A stretch of 46,782 bases of DNA from positions 1 through 46,782 of the forward strand of contig JAIEOO010000065.1 in the NCBI GenBank assembly GCA_019750475.1, in the 5' to 3' direction. The DNA is from Acetobacteraceae bacterium (lineage in GTDB: Bacteria > Pseudomonadota > Alphaproteobacteria > Acetobacterales > Acetobacteraceae). The translations under genes were made by a program, and so were the position numbers. Under the pieces are notes generated by a model. It saw nothing but the letters and a program-made list of their open reading frames with translations. It ran no database searches and was not told the origin of the DNA. Below are positions 33,768-45,535 of the stretch, piece by piece (position 1 is the stretch's first letter; every line of letters starts with the position of its first letter).

Positions 33768-35573
33768 TCAGGCATCCATCTTGAGCGCGGCGATGAAGGC
33801 GCTCTGCGGGATCTCGACCTTCCCGAACTGGCGCATCTTCTTCTTGCCCTCCTTCTGCTTCTCCAGGAGCTTGCGCTTTCTGGTGATGTCGCCGCCGTAG
33901 CACTTGGCGGTGACGTCCTTGGAGAGGGCCGAGATCGTCTCGCGCGCGATGACGCGCCCGCCGATCGCCGCCTGGATGGGGATCTTGAAGAGCTGCCGGG
34001 GGATCAGGTCCTTCAGCTTCTCGCAGATCTGCCGCCCGCGCTTCTCGGCCGCGGAGCGATGGGCCATGAAGGCCAGCGCGTCCACCGGCTCGTTGTTGAC
34101 GAGGATGCTGATGCGGACGAGGTCGCTCTCGCTGTAGCCGTCCATCACGTAGTCGAAGGAGGCGTAGCCGCGAGAGACGGACTTCAGGCGGTCGTAGAAG
34201 TCGAACACCACCTCGTTCAGCGGCAGGCGATAGACCGCCATGGCGCGGGTGCCGACATAGGTCAGCTCCACCTGCTGGCCGCGGCGGTCGCTGCACAGCG
34301 TGAGGATGCTGCCCAGGTGTTCGTCGGGGACGAAGATCGTCGCCTTGATCCAGGGCTCCTCGATGGCGGCGATCTTCACCGGGTCCGGCATGTCGGCCGG
34401 GTTGTGCAGCTCCTGCACCGTGCCGTCGGCCATGCGCAGCTTGTAGACCACGCTCGGCGCCGTCGCGATGAGGTCGAGGTCGAACTCCCGGCTCAGCCGC
34501 TCCTGGATGATCTCGAGATGCAGGAGGCCGAGGAAGCCGCAGCGGTAGCCGAGACCCAGCGCGAGCGACGTCTCCTGCTCGTAGTGGAAGGAGCTGTCGT
34601 TGAGCCGCAGCTTGCCGAGCGCGTCGCGCAGCTTGTCGAAGTCGTCGGCGTCCACGGGGTAGAGGCCGCACCACACCACCGGGACGCTCGGCTTGAAGCC
34701 CGGCAGCGCCTCGGCCGCGGGGTTGCGGTCGTCGGTGATGGTGTCGCCCACCTGCGTCTCGGCGACGGTCTTGATCGAGGCCGTGAAGTAGCCCATCTCG
34801 CCGGGGCCCAGGCTCTCCACCGGCACCATCTTCGGCTTGAACACGCCCACCTGGTCGAGGGTGAAGGTGGCGCCGTTCGACATCATGCGGATCTTCTGGC
34901 CCTTCCGCAGATGGCCGTCCCGCACGCGCACCAGCACGACCACGCCGAGGTAGCTGTCATACCAGCTGTCCACGAGCAGCGCCTTGGTGGGGGACCTGGC
35001 GTCGCCCTTGGGCGGCGGCAGGCGGGTGACGATCGCCTCGAGGACGCCCTCGATGTTGAGGCCGGTCTTGGCCGAGATCTCCACCGCGTCGGTCGCGTCC
35101 AGGCCGATCACGTCCTCGATCTGCTGCTTCACCCGCTCGGGCTCGGCGGCCGGCAGGTCGATCTTGTTGAGGACGGGAACGATCTCGTGGTTGGCGTCGA
35201 TCGCCTGGTAGACATTCGCCAGCGTCTGCGCTTCGACCCCCTGGGAGGCGTCCACCACGAGCAGGCTGCCCTCGCAGGCGGCCAGCGACCGCGAGACCTC
35301 ATAGGCGAAGTCCACATGGCCCGGCGTGTCCATGAGGTTCAGGACGTAGTCCTGCCCGTCCTGCGCCCGGTAGTTCAGGCGCACGGTCTGCGCCTTGATG
35401 GTGATGCCGCGCTCCCGCTCGATGTCCATGTTGTCGAGGACCTGCTCGGTCATCTCGCGCGCGGACAGCGTGCCGGTCTGCTGGATCAGCCGGTCGGCGA
35501 GCGTGGACTTCCCGTGGTCGATATGGGCGACGATGGAGAAGTTGCGGATGTTCTGAAGCGGGGTATCGGGCAT
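33768..35573 (-). CDS. lepA: Elongation factor 4 (LepA)
   Basis: 601-residue translational GTPase that acts on paused or stressed ribosomes and in initiation/assembly. G1 is [10 protein letters not shown]2 [12 protein letters not shown]3 DTPGHVDF and G4 NKIDLP. The C-terminal '[23 protein letters not shown]' is the LepA-specific tail. Length and domains are complete. It is transcribed alone; the neighbouring PIN/AbrB pair ends 103 bp upstream in the same orientation. Confidence 0.98.
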   Translation of the reverse strand: MPDTPLQNIRNFSIVAHIDHGKSTLADRLIQQTGTLSAREMTEQVLDNMDIERERGITIKAQTVRLNYRAQDGQDYVLNLMDTPGHVDFAYEVSRSLAACEGSLLVVDASQGVEAQTLANVYQAIDANHEIVPVLNKIDLPAAEPERVKQQIEDVIGLDATDAVEISAKTGLNIEGVLEAIVTRLPPPKGDARSPTKALLVDSWYDSYLGVVVLVRVRDGHLRKGQKIRMMSNGATFTLDQVGVFKPKMVPVESLGPGEMGYFTASIKTVAETQVGDTITDDRNPAAEALPGFKPSVPVVWCGLYPVDADDFDKLRDALGKLRLNDSSFHYEQETSLALGLGYRCGFLGLLHLEIIQERLSREFDLDLIATAPSVVYKLRMADGTVQELHNPADMPDPVKIAAIEEPWIKATIFVPDEHLGSILTLCSDRRGQQVELTYVGTRAMAVYRLPLNEVVFDFYDRLKSVSRGYASFDYVMDGYSESDLVRISILVNNEPVDALAFMAHRSAAEKRGRQICEKLKDLIPRQLFKIPIQAAIGGRVIARETISALSKDVTAKCYGGDITRKRKLLEKQKEGKKKMRQFGKVEIPQSAFIAALKMDA

Positions 35574-35676
35574 GGGGGTCCGGCTGGGTGGGGCGCGCGC
35601 GAGGCAGGGCGCCCGGCTCTGATGGGGGACATAGGGCAGGCTTGCCGCTTGTCAAAGCGCGGCGCGGGGCCGGGCA

Positions 35677-36045
35677 TCAGCCGCGGATGAAGCGCAGCTC
35701 CACGCCCAGTGGCGGCAACCGCGCCCAGGCCCGATCGGCCGTCAGGACCGGCAGACCCCGCAACCTCGCCGTGGCGAGGCATGCCGCATCCCCGAGCGAG
35801 ATGACGCCGCGGTGTCGCCAGACGAGCTCCCCCGCCAGCTCGGTCTCGGCAGCGGTGAAGGGCAGGACAGGCAGATCGAGCAGCACCAAGCTGACCAACG
35901 CGGTCTCGCCGAGGCGGCGGAGCTTCGCGACAACCTCCGCACGGTTCACGGCGGAGATGGCAGCCTCAGGCAGAGCCGACGCCACCGCATCGCCGCCGGG
36001 CTCCTCCTGCAGGAAGGCGAGGACGGCCGAGGAGTCGAGGATCAC
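35677..36045 (-). CDS. PIN-domain toxin (VapC-like)
   Basis: 122-residue predicted ribonuclease. It starts VILDSSAVLAFLQEEPGG, where the first PIN aspartate lies in LDSSA, and later has 'NRAEVVAKL' and 'SLGDAACLATARLRGLPVLTADRAWA', giving the acidic quartet expected for Mg2+-dependent RNA cleavage. The GTG at 36045 overlaps the antitoxin stop as GTGA, the classic coupling of TA pairs; a GTG at 36072 would add non-conserved residues. Toxicity is expected from the family but not shown. Confidence 0.87.
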   Translation of the reverse strand: MILDSSAVLAFLQEEPGGDAVASALPEAAISAVNRAEVVAKLRRLGETALVSLVLLDLPVLPFTAAETELAGELVWRHRGVISLGDAACLATARLRGLPVLTADRAWARLPPLGVELRFIRG

Positions 36046-36329
36046 TCGGCCGGCCGCTCCGGCGGCTCGCACTCGGCGGCGAAGTGGGCCGCTTCCGCGC
36101 GGCGCTCCGCCAGCAGCTCATCGAGCATCGATGGCGCCCCAGGCCTGATATGCGCCCGGACGATCTCCTGCGCCTTGCGGATGGCGGTGGCGCGCGTCAT
36201 CGCCCGCAGCTCCCCGTCCACGACGGTCATCAGCAACTCCCCGGGGCCGTCGAGGCCGAGCTGGGCGCGCAACTCGGCCGGGACGACCAGGCGTCCGGAA
36301 GCGTCCACCTTGGCCCGGATGCGACCCAT
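36042..36329 (-). CDS. AbrB/MazE-type antitoxin
   Basis: 95-residue protein whose first 45 residues are a SpoVT/AbrB swapped-hairpin DNA-binding domain (MGRIRAKVDASGRLVVPAEL, 'LDGPGELLMTVVDGELRAMTR'). The C-terminal helix and acidic tail would wrap and neutralise the PIN toxin encoded immediately after. The ATG at 36329 has AAGGGG upstream and starts the domain; the ATG at 36353 lacks a ribosome site. As in other TA pairs, it likely represses its own operon, possibly through the repeats at 36347-36390. Confidence 0.85.
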   Translation of the reverse strand: MGRIRAKVDASGRLVVPAELRAQLGLDGPGELLMTVVDGELRAMTRATAIRKAQEIVRAHIRPGAPSMLDELLAERRAEAAHFAAECEPPERPAE

Positions 36330-36346
36330 GGCAGCAACCCCTTCAT

Positions 36347-36390
36347 CTGCCATCGGATTTAGCCAATGGCAGGCGGTGGCTTCAATGGCA
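36347..36390 (-). promoter_or_regulatory. Candidate operator of the PIN/AbrB pair
   Basis: CAATGGCA occurs twice, at 36364-36371 and 36383-36390, 19 bp apart (read leftward, TGCCATTG). The first also forms a 7-bp dyad, CTGCCAT at 36347-36353 with ATGGCAG at 36366-36372. The sites lie just upstream of the antitoxin start in an AT-richer patch, where TA autoregulation usually acts. Confidence 0.4.
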
Positions 36391-36408
36391 TTCGCGTGCC
36401 GCGCGCCG

Positions 36409-37062
36409 TCAGGCGGGGACCGCGTCCATCCGATGCGCCCGCCAGATCGGCGCCAGGGCCGGCCGTGCCCCGACCGCCCGGGCCAGTGCCTCGAGGCGCG
36501 GCAGGTTCGCCGGGGTCCAGGTCCGCCCGCCCATCCAGCGCGACATCACCGCCAGCGGGATGTCGGCGAGGCTGAACCGCGCGCCCAGCAGGAAGGGGGC
36601 GTCGCCGCCGCGCAGCCCGGCATGGGCTTCCACCACGCGCAGCACGTCGCGCCCCATCTCCTCGGCGCGGGCGCGGATGCCGGGCGCCGCCGCCGGATCG
36701 GGGGAGAAGCGCCGCGGATAATCCCAGCGGGTGACATGCGGGTAGAACTCGCCGGCCATCAGCGCCATCCAGCGCAGCGCCGTCGCGCGCTCGATGCTCC
36801 CGGGCGGCGGCAGCAGGTCGGCCTCGGGGTGGCGTTCGGCGACGGTCAGGAGGATCGCCAGGCTCTCGGTCAGCAGCGTGCCGTCCGGCAGCCGCAGCGC
36901 CGGGATCCGTCCCAGCGGGTTCACCGCCAGATGCTCGGGCGCCAGCTGGTGGTCGCCCTCGAGCGGGACGCGCCGGTGCTCGACCGGCTGGCCCGCCTCG
37001 GCCAGCGCCATCTCCACCATGGCCGAGCCCGAGCCGATGTCGCCGTAGAGCAGGTAGGTCAT
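36409..37062 (-). CDS. Glutathione S-transferase family protein
   Basis: 217-residue protein with an N-terminal thioredoxin-like domain (MTYLLYGDIGSGSAMVEMALAEAG, 'NPLGRIPALRLPDGTLLTESLAILLTVAE') containing the cis-proline and glutathione-binding ES pair, then an all-helical domain with 'FLLGARFSLADIPLAVMSRW'. It conjugates or reduces with glutathione; the substrate is unknown. The ATG at 37062 begins the conserved domain. The 202 bp to the amidohydrolase end (37063-37264) hold no gene I can support, only GC-rich short dyads and presumably its promoter. Confidence 0.92.
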   Translation of the reverse strand: MTYLLYGDIGSGSAMVEMALAEAGQPVEHRRVPLEGDHQLAPEHLAVNPLGRIPALRLPDGTLLTESLAILLTVAERHPEADLLPPPGSIERATALRWMALMAGEFYPHVTRWDYPRRFSPDPAAAPGIRARAEEMGRDVLRVVEAHAGLRGGDAPFLLGARFSLADIPLAVMSRWMGGRTWTPANLPRLEALARAVGARPALAPIWRAHRMDAVPA

Positions 37063-37264
37063 GGGCGAAGCCTGCCGCGCCGCGCCGCCCGTGACCAATT
37101 CATTCGCCGCATGGCGAGCGGGAGCGCGACCGGCCACGCGATCGGCGCGCCGTCCCTTCCGGCCCCGAACCCGCCGCCGGCACGAGGCCCGCCGCCTGCG
37201 GGCGGGGCCCTCCCGGCGAAGGGCCGGTCCGGGCGCGACGCCCCCAGGGGCCCATCCGGCCGCG

Positions 37265-39073
37265 CTACGCGCGGTAGACGCTCGCGCCCTCCTTGATGGT
37301 TTCGGTCACGCGCAGCTCCGCCAGCCGCTCGGGGTCGTGCTCCAGGGGGTTGGCGGAGAGGGTGACGAAATCCGCGAGCTTTCCGACCTCGATGGAGCCT
37401 TTCGACGCCTCCTCGAAATGCTGGTGCGCGGCCCAGATCGTCATCGCCTTCAGCGCCGTGGCGACCGGCACGCGGTGACGCGGCCCGATGATGTCGCCGC
37501 TGCGCGAACGGCGGGTGACCGTCGCGCTCAGCACCCGCATGGAGTCGGGCTTCGCCACCGGCGCGTCGTGGTGCGACGTCCACATCATGCCGCGCGCCAT
37601 CAGCCAGCCGGTGGGCGAGATGTTCTCCGCGCGCTCGGGGCCCAGCACGGAGTCGCGGTGGAAATCGCCCCAGTAGTAGGTGTGCATCGGGAAGAGCGAG
37701 GGGAAGATCCCGAGCTCCCGCAGGCGGTCCACCTGGTCCTCGCGCAGCGTCTGGCCGTGGATCAGCACCGGCCGGCGGTCACCCCGCCCGTGGCGGCGCG
37801 TGGCTTCGGCGGCGGCGGCGATCATCACGTCGATGGCCGCGTCGCCATTGGCATGCGCCAGGATCTGCCACCCCCGCTCGTAGCAGCGCGCGAAGGCCTC
37901 GACCGTCACGGCGGTGGGCGCGGTCTGCAAGCCGCGGTAGTCGGGCGGCAGGCCTGGTGGCACCACGTGGTAGGGACGCGACAGCAAGGCCGTCTTGCCC
38001 TGCGGCGAGCCGTCGATGGAGATCTTCGCGCCGCCGACGCGGAGGCGGTTGCGATAGGCGCGGCCGTGCAGCGGCGTGCCCAGCTGGTCCGCGGCGCCGA
38101 GGATGTCGGGATAGGCGACGACGTCGATGGGCAGCAGGCTCCGGTCGGCCGCCTCGGCGAGGCTCGCCATGACGGGCCCCATCGCCCGGCCTTCCTGGCA
38201 GGTGGTGTAGCCGAAGGACGCGTAGGACTCCGCCCCCGCCCGGACCATGGACACCCAGGCGCCGCCGTCGATCCGCGCGAACAGCCGCCCCGACGCCTGG
38301 ATGAGCGCGTTCTCCTCCATCACGCCGTTCGGCTCGCGGGAGCCATCGCGGCGCCGGAACACGCCGCCCACCGGGTCGTCCGTCGCCGCCGAGACGCCGA
38401 TCACGTCCAGTCCGCGCGAATTCGTGACGCCGAGATGGCCCGAGGCGTGGATGATCAGCACCGGGACCTCGGTCGAGACTTGGTCCAGCTCGTCGCGGGT
38501 GGGCGGGCGCCCCTCCCGCAGCTGGCTCTCGTCGTAGCCGAAGCCGAAGATCAGCTGGTAGCGCCGCACCGCGTCGGCGTTCCGCCCGGCCCATTCGCGC
38601 AGGAGCCGCACGACGGACGGGATGTCGTTCGCGTCCCCGTCGGGTGCGGGGAGGAGGTTGGCGCTCACGGCCTGGATGCCGACCATGAAGACATGCCCGT
38701 GCGGATCGACGAAGCCGGGCAGCAGGCTGCGGCCCTCCAGATCGACCATGCGGGTGGCGGGGCCGCGCGCCGCTTCGACCGCCGCCCGCGCACCGACGGA
38801 GAGGATGCGCCCGCCACGGACGGCGACGGCCTCCGCCAGCGGCATCGCGTCGTTCATCGTGAGGATCGGCCCGCCGCGGTAGATCGCGTCGGCGAAGCCG
38901 GACCCGGACGCCGCGGGTTGCGCCTGCGCGCAGCGGAACAGGCCCGGCCCGAGCGCGGCCGCGCCCGCCGCCCCGGCCATGAGCCGGGCCAGGCCGCCGA
39001 GAACCGAGCGGCGCGCCGCCGTGCCGTCGCGCCGCGGCAGGGCGGAGGCGAAGGGGCTGCAGGCGATGCACAT
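37265..39073 (-). CDS. YtcJ-like metal-dependent amidohydrolase, Tat-type signal
   Basis: 602-residue member of the amidohydrolase superfamily. The metal site starts with 'LPGFVDPHGHVFM' (HxH-type), and the rest has the YtcJ features 'HANGDAAIDVMIAAA', 'HGQTLREDQVDRLRELGI' and 'SHHDAPVAKPDSMRVL' with the late aspartate. The N-terminus is MCIACSPF followed by RRSVLGGLARLMAGAAGAAALG, a twin-arginine-like signal, so export to the periplasm is likely. Natural substrates of this branch are poorly known. It is divergent from a Crp/Fnr regulator, with a 228-bp gap that may hold shared control sites. Confidence 0.9.
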   Translation of the reverse strand: MCIACSPFASALPRRDGTAARRSVLGGLARLMAGAAGAAALGPGLFRCAQAQPAASGSGFADAIYRGGPILTMNDAMPLAEAVAVRGGRILSVGARAAVEAARGPATRMVDLEGRSLLPGFVDPHGHVFMVGIQAVSANLLPAPDGDANDIPSVVRLLREWAGRNADAVRRYQLIFGFGYDESQLREGRPPTRDELDQVSTEVPVLIIHASGHLGVTNSRGLDVIGVSAATDDPVGGVFRRRDGSREPNGVMEENALIQASGRLFARIDGGAWVSMVRAGAESYASFGYTTCQEGRAMGPVMASLAEAADRSLLPIDVVAYPDILGAADQLGTPLHGRAYRNRLRVGGAKISIDGSPQGKTALLSRPYHVVPPGLPPDYRGLQTAPTAVTVEAFARCYERGWQILAHANGDAAIDVMIAAAAEATRRHGRGDRRPVLIHGQTLREDQVDRLRELGIFPSLFPMHTYYWGDFHRDSVLGPERAENISPTGWLMARGMMWTSHHDAPVAKPDSMRVLSATVTRRSRSGDIIGPRHRVPVATALKAMTIWAAHQHFEEASKGSIEVGKLADFVTLSANPLEHDPERLAELRVTETIKEGASVYRA

Positions 39074-39301
39074 GGGCGGGCGTCCTCTCGGTCCGGCCGC
39101 AGCCTCGCACCGCGCGGGCGCGAGGATTGCAACGCCGGCGGCAATCGGACGCGCCGCCCGGATGAAGCTTTGGTCACGCGCCCCCGACAGGGACGCGCCG
39201 GGCAGCGCCACCGCGCCGGGCGCCCCCGCTGCCCATCGCCCGCGCCGCCGTCGCGGTCCGGCCTTGCCGGCTGGATGTTGCGCCAAGTACCAATCGGCGA
39301 C

Positions 39302-40024
39302 ATGGCCCCGCCGGAGTCCCCGCCTGTCGTGTCCGCCCGGTGGGACGCCGTGTTCGCCGCGCGTGGCTGGCTGTCGGAGCAGCCGGCCGCCTTCCGCGCC
39401 CTGGTCCTCGGTGAAGCCGTGGCGGCGCCGGCGGAGCCGGGGCAGGGCGTCTGCCGGATCGACGACGAGGCCTCCGGCCTTTACGGGATCGTGTCGGGTG
39501 CCATCGGCGTGGAAGCCGGGCACCGGCGCCAGACACCGCTGCTCGGCCACGTCATGCGCGCCGGCGACTGGTTCGGGTTGAAGGCGGCGGCCAGCAGCGA
39601 CCCGCGGGAGCTGACCTATCGCGCCCTGGAGCCGACGAAGCTCGCCTGCGTGCCGCGCGCGCGGCTCCTGCCGCTCATGCAGCGCGACCCGGAGGTCGCG
39701 ATCCGCGTCGCGCAGCTGGGCGAAGTGGGCGGCCGCCTCGGCGCCTGGGTCGCGCGCGACCTGCTCACCCCCGATGCCGGCCGGCGCCTGGCGGCGGTGC
39801 TGCTGCGGGTGCTCGGCATGGGGGAGGTCGCGCCGGACGATGCCCAGGGCTTCTGGCTGACCCACAAGCAGCTGGGCGAGATGGCCAACCTCTCGCGCCA
39901 CCATGTCGGCCGCAAGCTGGCCCAGTTCGAGGCGGCGGGCTGGGTCACCTGCGGCTACAACCGGATCCGGCTGCTGGACGCGGACGGGCTCGGCGCCTTC
40001 GCCTATGGCGACGACGCGGCGTGA
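39302..40024 (+). CDS. Crp/Fnr family transcriptional regulator
   Basis: 240-residue regulator. An N-terminal cyclic-nucleotide-type beta-barrel ('GLYGIVSGAIGVEAGHRRQTPLLGHVMRAGDWFGLKAAA') is followed by a dimer helix and the C-terminal winged helix 'FWLTHKQLGEMANLSRHHVGRKLAQFEAAGWV' at about residues 185-220. No four-cysteine FNR cluster is visible, so oxygen sensing by an iron-sulfur cluster is unlikely. It is divergent from the YtcJ-like hydrolase and convergent with the MFS gene. The effector is unknown. Confidence 0.88.
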   Translation: MAPPESPPVVSARWDAVFAARGWLSEQPAAFRALVLGEAVAAPAEPGQGVCRIDDEASGLYGIVSGAIGVEAGHRRQTPLLGHVMRAGDWFGLKAAASSDPRELTYRALEPTKLACVPRARLLPLMQRDPEVAIRVAQLGEVGGRLGAWVARDLLTPDAGRRLAAVLLRVLGMGEVAPDDAQGFWLTHKQLGEMANLSRHHVGRKLAQFEAAGWVTCGYNRIRLLDADGLGAFAYGDDAA

Positions 40025-40030
40025 GGCGCC

Positions 40031-41212
40031 TCAACGCGCCGCCGGCAGCAGCGGCGCCAGCCGCCACATGGCGAAGGCGCCCAGCAGCGGCCCCAGCCCC
40101 AGGATCGCGAAGGACGGCCCCCAGCCGAGCGCCGGCACCGCCCAGGCCATCAGCTGGATCACGGGCACGGTCAGCAGGAAGCCGGCGCAGGCCTGCACCG
40201 TCAGCATCGTGCCGACATATTCGGGCGGCGCGCAGAGCGTCGTGCAGGCGCTGAACTGCGCGCTGTCCGCCACCACGGTGACGCCCCACAGCGCCGCGAG
40301 CGGCCAGACCAGCCAGCCCGGCGCGAAGCCGATCACGATGGCGCAGCCGCCCGAGAGCAGCATCGCCGCCGCCGCCATCCGCGCCCGGTTGAACCGGTCC
40401 GCCAGCAGCCCGAGCGCCACGCAGCCCACCGCGCCGGAGGCGACGACCAGCGCCGTCAGCAGCCCCGCCTGCAGCCCGGCGCCGCGCGAGGCGTCCTGGG
40501 ACGCCAGGAACAGCCCGACCCAGGCCCAGACGGCGTAGAGCTCCCACATGTGCCCGAGGTAGCCGAGATTCGCGAGGCGAAGCCGCGGGTTCCGCCACGC
40601 CTCCAGCGCCTGGGCCGGGCGGAAGGGCGGGCGCCTCGGATCGAGCGGCCCGGGCCGGAAGGGCAGGATCAGCAGCCCGCCCAGCATCGCGATCGCGCCC
40701 GCCGCCAGATACACCGCCCGCCAGTCGAGCGTGCCGAGCAGCGCGGGCAGGGCGTGCGGCGCCGCCGAGCCGAGCGTCACCGCCCCCACGACCAGCCCGA
40801 TCAGCAGACCGAGGTCGCCCCCGGGGCCGGTCCTGGCCCAGCCCGCGGCGAGCTTCATGCCGAGCGGATAGACCCCCGCCATCATCGCCCCCGCCACGAA
40901 GCGCAGCGCGTAGGCCCCGGCGCCGGCGGGCTCGATCACCGCCTGCGCCGCCGTCGCCGCCCCGGCGACGAGCGCCGAGCCCAGGAACAGGGCCCGGGCC
41001 GGCAGGCGGTCGGCCAGCGACAGCACGGCGGAGACGAGCGTGCCCGCCACGAACCCGGCCTGCACGAAGGCCACCAGCCACCCCGCCTCGGCCCGCGTGA
41101 TGGCGCCCCCGGCCAGCAGGGCCGGCACCGCCGCCGTGCCGGCGAACCACACCGACAGCGCCAGCGTGATCCCCGCGACGAGGAGGGCGAGGTTGCGTGT
41201 CTTCCCGGGCAT
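40031..41212 (-). CDS. MFS transporter
   Basis: 393-residue protein with twelve likely membrane spans. It shows the loop motif 'LLADRFNRARMA' in the second half and 'FVAGAMMAGVYPLGMKLAAGWA' in the first. Sequence style resembles the CynX/NimT-like exporters. Substrate is unknown. The ATG at 41212 precedes a basic start MPGKTRN and the first span. It is divergent from the histidine phosphatase, with an unusually AT-rich patch between them. Confidence 0.88.
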   Translation of the reverse strand: MPGKTRNLALLVAGITLALSVWFAGTAAVPALLAGGAITRAEAGWLVAFVQAGFVAGTLVSAVLSLADRLPARALFLGSALVAGAATAAQAVIEPAGAGAYALRFVAGAMMAGVYPLGMKLAAGWARTGPGGDLGLLIGLVVGAVTLGSAAPHALPALLGTLDWRAVYLAAGAIAMLGGLLILPFRPGPLDPRRPPFRPAQALEAWRNPRLRLANLGYLGHMWELYAVWAWVGLFLASQDASRGAGLQAGLLTALVVASGAVGCVALGLLADRFNRARMAAAAMLLSGGCAIVIGFAPGWLVWPLAALWGVTVVADSAQFSACTTLCAPPEYVGTMLTVQACAGFLLTVPVIQLMAWAVPALGWGPSFAILGLGPLLGAFAMWRLAPLLPAAR

Positions 41213-41246
41213 GGGCGCAGCTTGGGCGTTTCGACCGCACCTGTGA

Positions 41247-41300
41247 ATGGCTGTTCAGGTCTTCATTTCTGCAAGCAATAACAATGACTTATTCCTTGCG
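41247..41300. promoter_or_regulatory. AT-rich divergent promoter patch
   Basis: The segment 41247-41300 (ATGGCTGTTCAGG... to ...TTATTCCTTGCG) is far more AT-rich than its surroundings and lies between the MFS start (41212, leftward) and the phosphatase start (41334, rightward). It probably holds promoters for one or both genes, but I cannot fix -35/-10 boxes with confidence. Confidence 0.4.
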
Positions 41301-41333
41301 CTCCGGCCGGGCGGACCGCTACACGCACGCCCC

Positions 41334-42011
41334 GTGCGCCGCCGGATCATCCTTGCCCTGCCCCTCCAGGCCCTGCTCGCGCTGGCCGCCGCCCCGGCCC
41401 GCGCCGCGGCTCCGCCCCTGCTGCGCGGGGAGGAGGCGGAGCCCCGGATGCGCGCCCTGCAACGCGGCGGCTTCACCCTGCTGCTGCGCCATGGCGACAC
41501 CCGCGGCATGGGCTGCGACCGCACCACCGACTGGCGGGACGAGGCCGGGCAGCGCCACCTCTCGCCCGCCGGCGAGGCGCAGGCGCGCGCCATCGGCGAG
41601 GTGCTGAGGGCGTGGCGCATCCCGATCGCCGCGCCGGTGCTGGCGAGCCCCGTGCCGCGCGTGCGCGACACGGCCGTCGCCGCCTTCGGCGCCGGGGCCG
41701 TCGTGCTCGACCAGCGCCTGCTGTCCGACGAGTTCACGGCGGACGTGGCGGCGACGGCCGCCGCGCAGCGCGCCCTGCTGGCCGAGGACCCGCCGCCGGG
41801 CCTGAACCGCATGCTGGTCGGCCACATCGCCTCGGCGCTGCAGGTCGGCGGCCGCCGGATCACGCAGGCCGAATTCCCCGAGGGCGCCATCCTCGTCCTC
41901 CGGGGCGGCGCCATGCAGGCCGTGCTGGACCTCGCGCCGCTGCCCGGCGGTGGGGCGCATGGCTGCGGCTGGAACGGTCCCCCGGGGACCGAGCCCCCGT
42001 CGCCGCGCTGA
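41334..42011 (+). CDS. Secreted histidine phosphatase superfamily protein
   Basis: 225-residue protein with a signal peptide (VRRRIILALPLQALLALAAAPARA). The catalytic RHG motif is LLRHGDTRG with H53, and the second half has 'LASPVPRVRDTA' and 'LVGHIAS', giving the phosphate pocket and second histidine of branch 1/2 phosphatases. It acts in the periplasm on an unknown phosphoester. I chose GTG 41334 because it starts the signal peptide; the ATG at 41247 would add 29 residues from the AT-rich promoter-like patch. Confidence 0.83.
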   Translation: MRRRIILALPLQALLALAAAPARAAAPPLLRGEEAEPRMRALQRGGFTLLLRHGDTRGMGCDRTTDWRDEAGQRHLSPAGEAQARAIGEVLRAWRIPIAAPVLASPVPRVRDTAVAAFGAGAVVLDQRLLSDEFTADVAATAAAQRALLAEDPPPGLNRMLVGHIASALQVGGRRITQAEFPEGAILVLRGGAMQAVLDLAPLPGGGAHGCGWNGPPGTEPPSPR

Positions 42012-42026
42012 CCGCGCCGGCCGGCG

Positions 42027-43812
<1,786 letters not shown>

Positions 43813-43850
43813 CGCCGGCCCCTACGCAACACAACGGGAGAGTTGAGACC

Positions 43851-45203
<1,353 letters not shown>

Positions 45204-45228
45204 CGCGTCCCGGCGTCGCGTGAAGGGC

Positions 45229-45262
45229 GGGGGCGGCGGCCATCGGCCACCGCCCCCTTTTT
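45229..45262 (+). terminator. Intrinsic terminator of glnK-amtB
   Basis: Stem 45229-45236 (GGGGGCGG) with 45250-45257 (CCGCCCCC), one mismatch, then an inner GGCC/GGCC stem (38-41 with 45-48 of the same hundred) and loop ATC; TTTTT follows at 45258-45262. This is the clearest factor-independent terminator in the window, 25 nt after the amtB stop. Confidence 0.9.
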
Positions 45263-45275
45263 CATGCGCGGCCGC

Positions 45276-45467
45276 TCAGGCCTTGCGCGCGCAGGTCGAG
45301 ACGCCGAGCAGCGAGTAGGCCGGGCAGTGGCCGGCCAACGCCGTCGCCAGCGGCGCGAGGCCGACGAGGCCCCACCAGCCGAGCGGCCCCGCCGGGCCCG
45401 CGACCAGCAGCGCGACGCCCGCGGCCAGCCGCAGACCCCGATCCATCCCGCCCATGTTCACCGTCAT
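45276..45467 (-). CDS. DUF2892 small membrane protein
   Basis: 63-residue protein MTVNMGGMDRGLRLAAGVAL... with two hydrophobic helices and the ending 'GHCPAYSLLGVSTCARKA', typical of the DUF2892 (YgaP-like membrane part) family, where the cysteine-containing 'CPxYxxLGxxTC' motif is conserved. In some proteins it is fused to rhodanese domains, hinting at sulfur or thiol chemistry. It is the last gene of the leftward set that also includes a Crp/Fnr regulator, a common pairing. Confidence 0.87.
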   Translation of the reverse strand: MTVNMGGMDRGLRLAAGVALLVAGPAGPLGWWGLVGLAPLATALAGHCPAYSLLGVSTCARKA

Positions 45468-45535
45468 CGCGCCGTCCTCGTCCGTCGTGGCGAGGGGCAG
45501 GCTGCCACGCGGCCCGCGTCGCGTCCGTGACCTGG

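Noticed and set aside
39074-39301. FNR or CRP box in the gap between amidohydrolase and Crp/Fnr regulator
   Set aside because: I could not find a convincing TTGAT-N4-ATCAA or TGTGA-N6-TCACA dyad; only short GC-rich matches.
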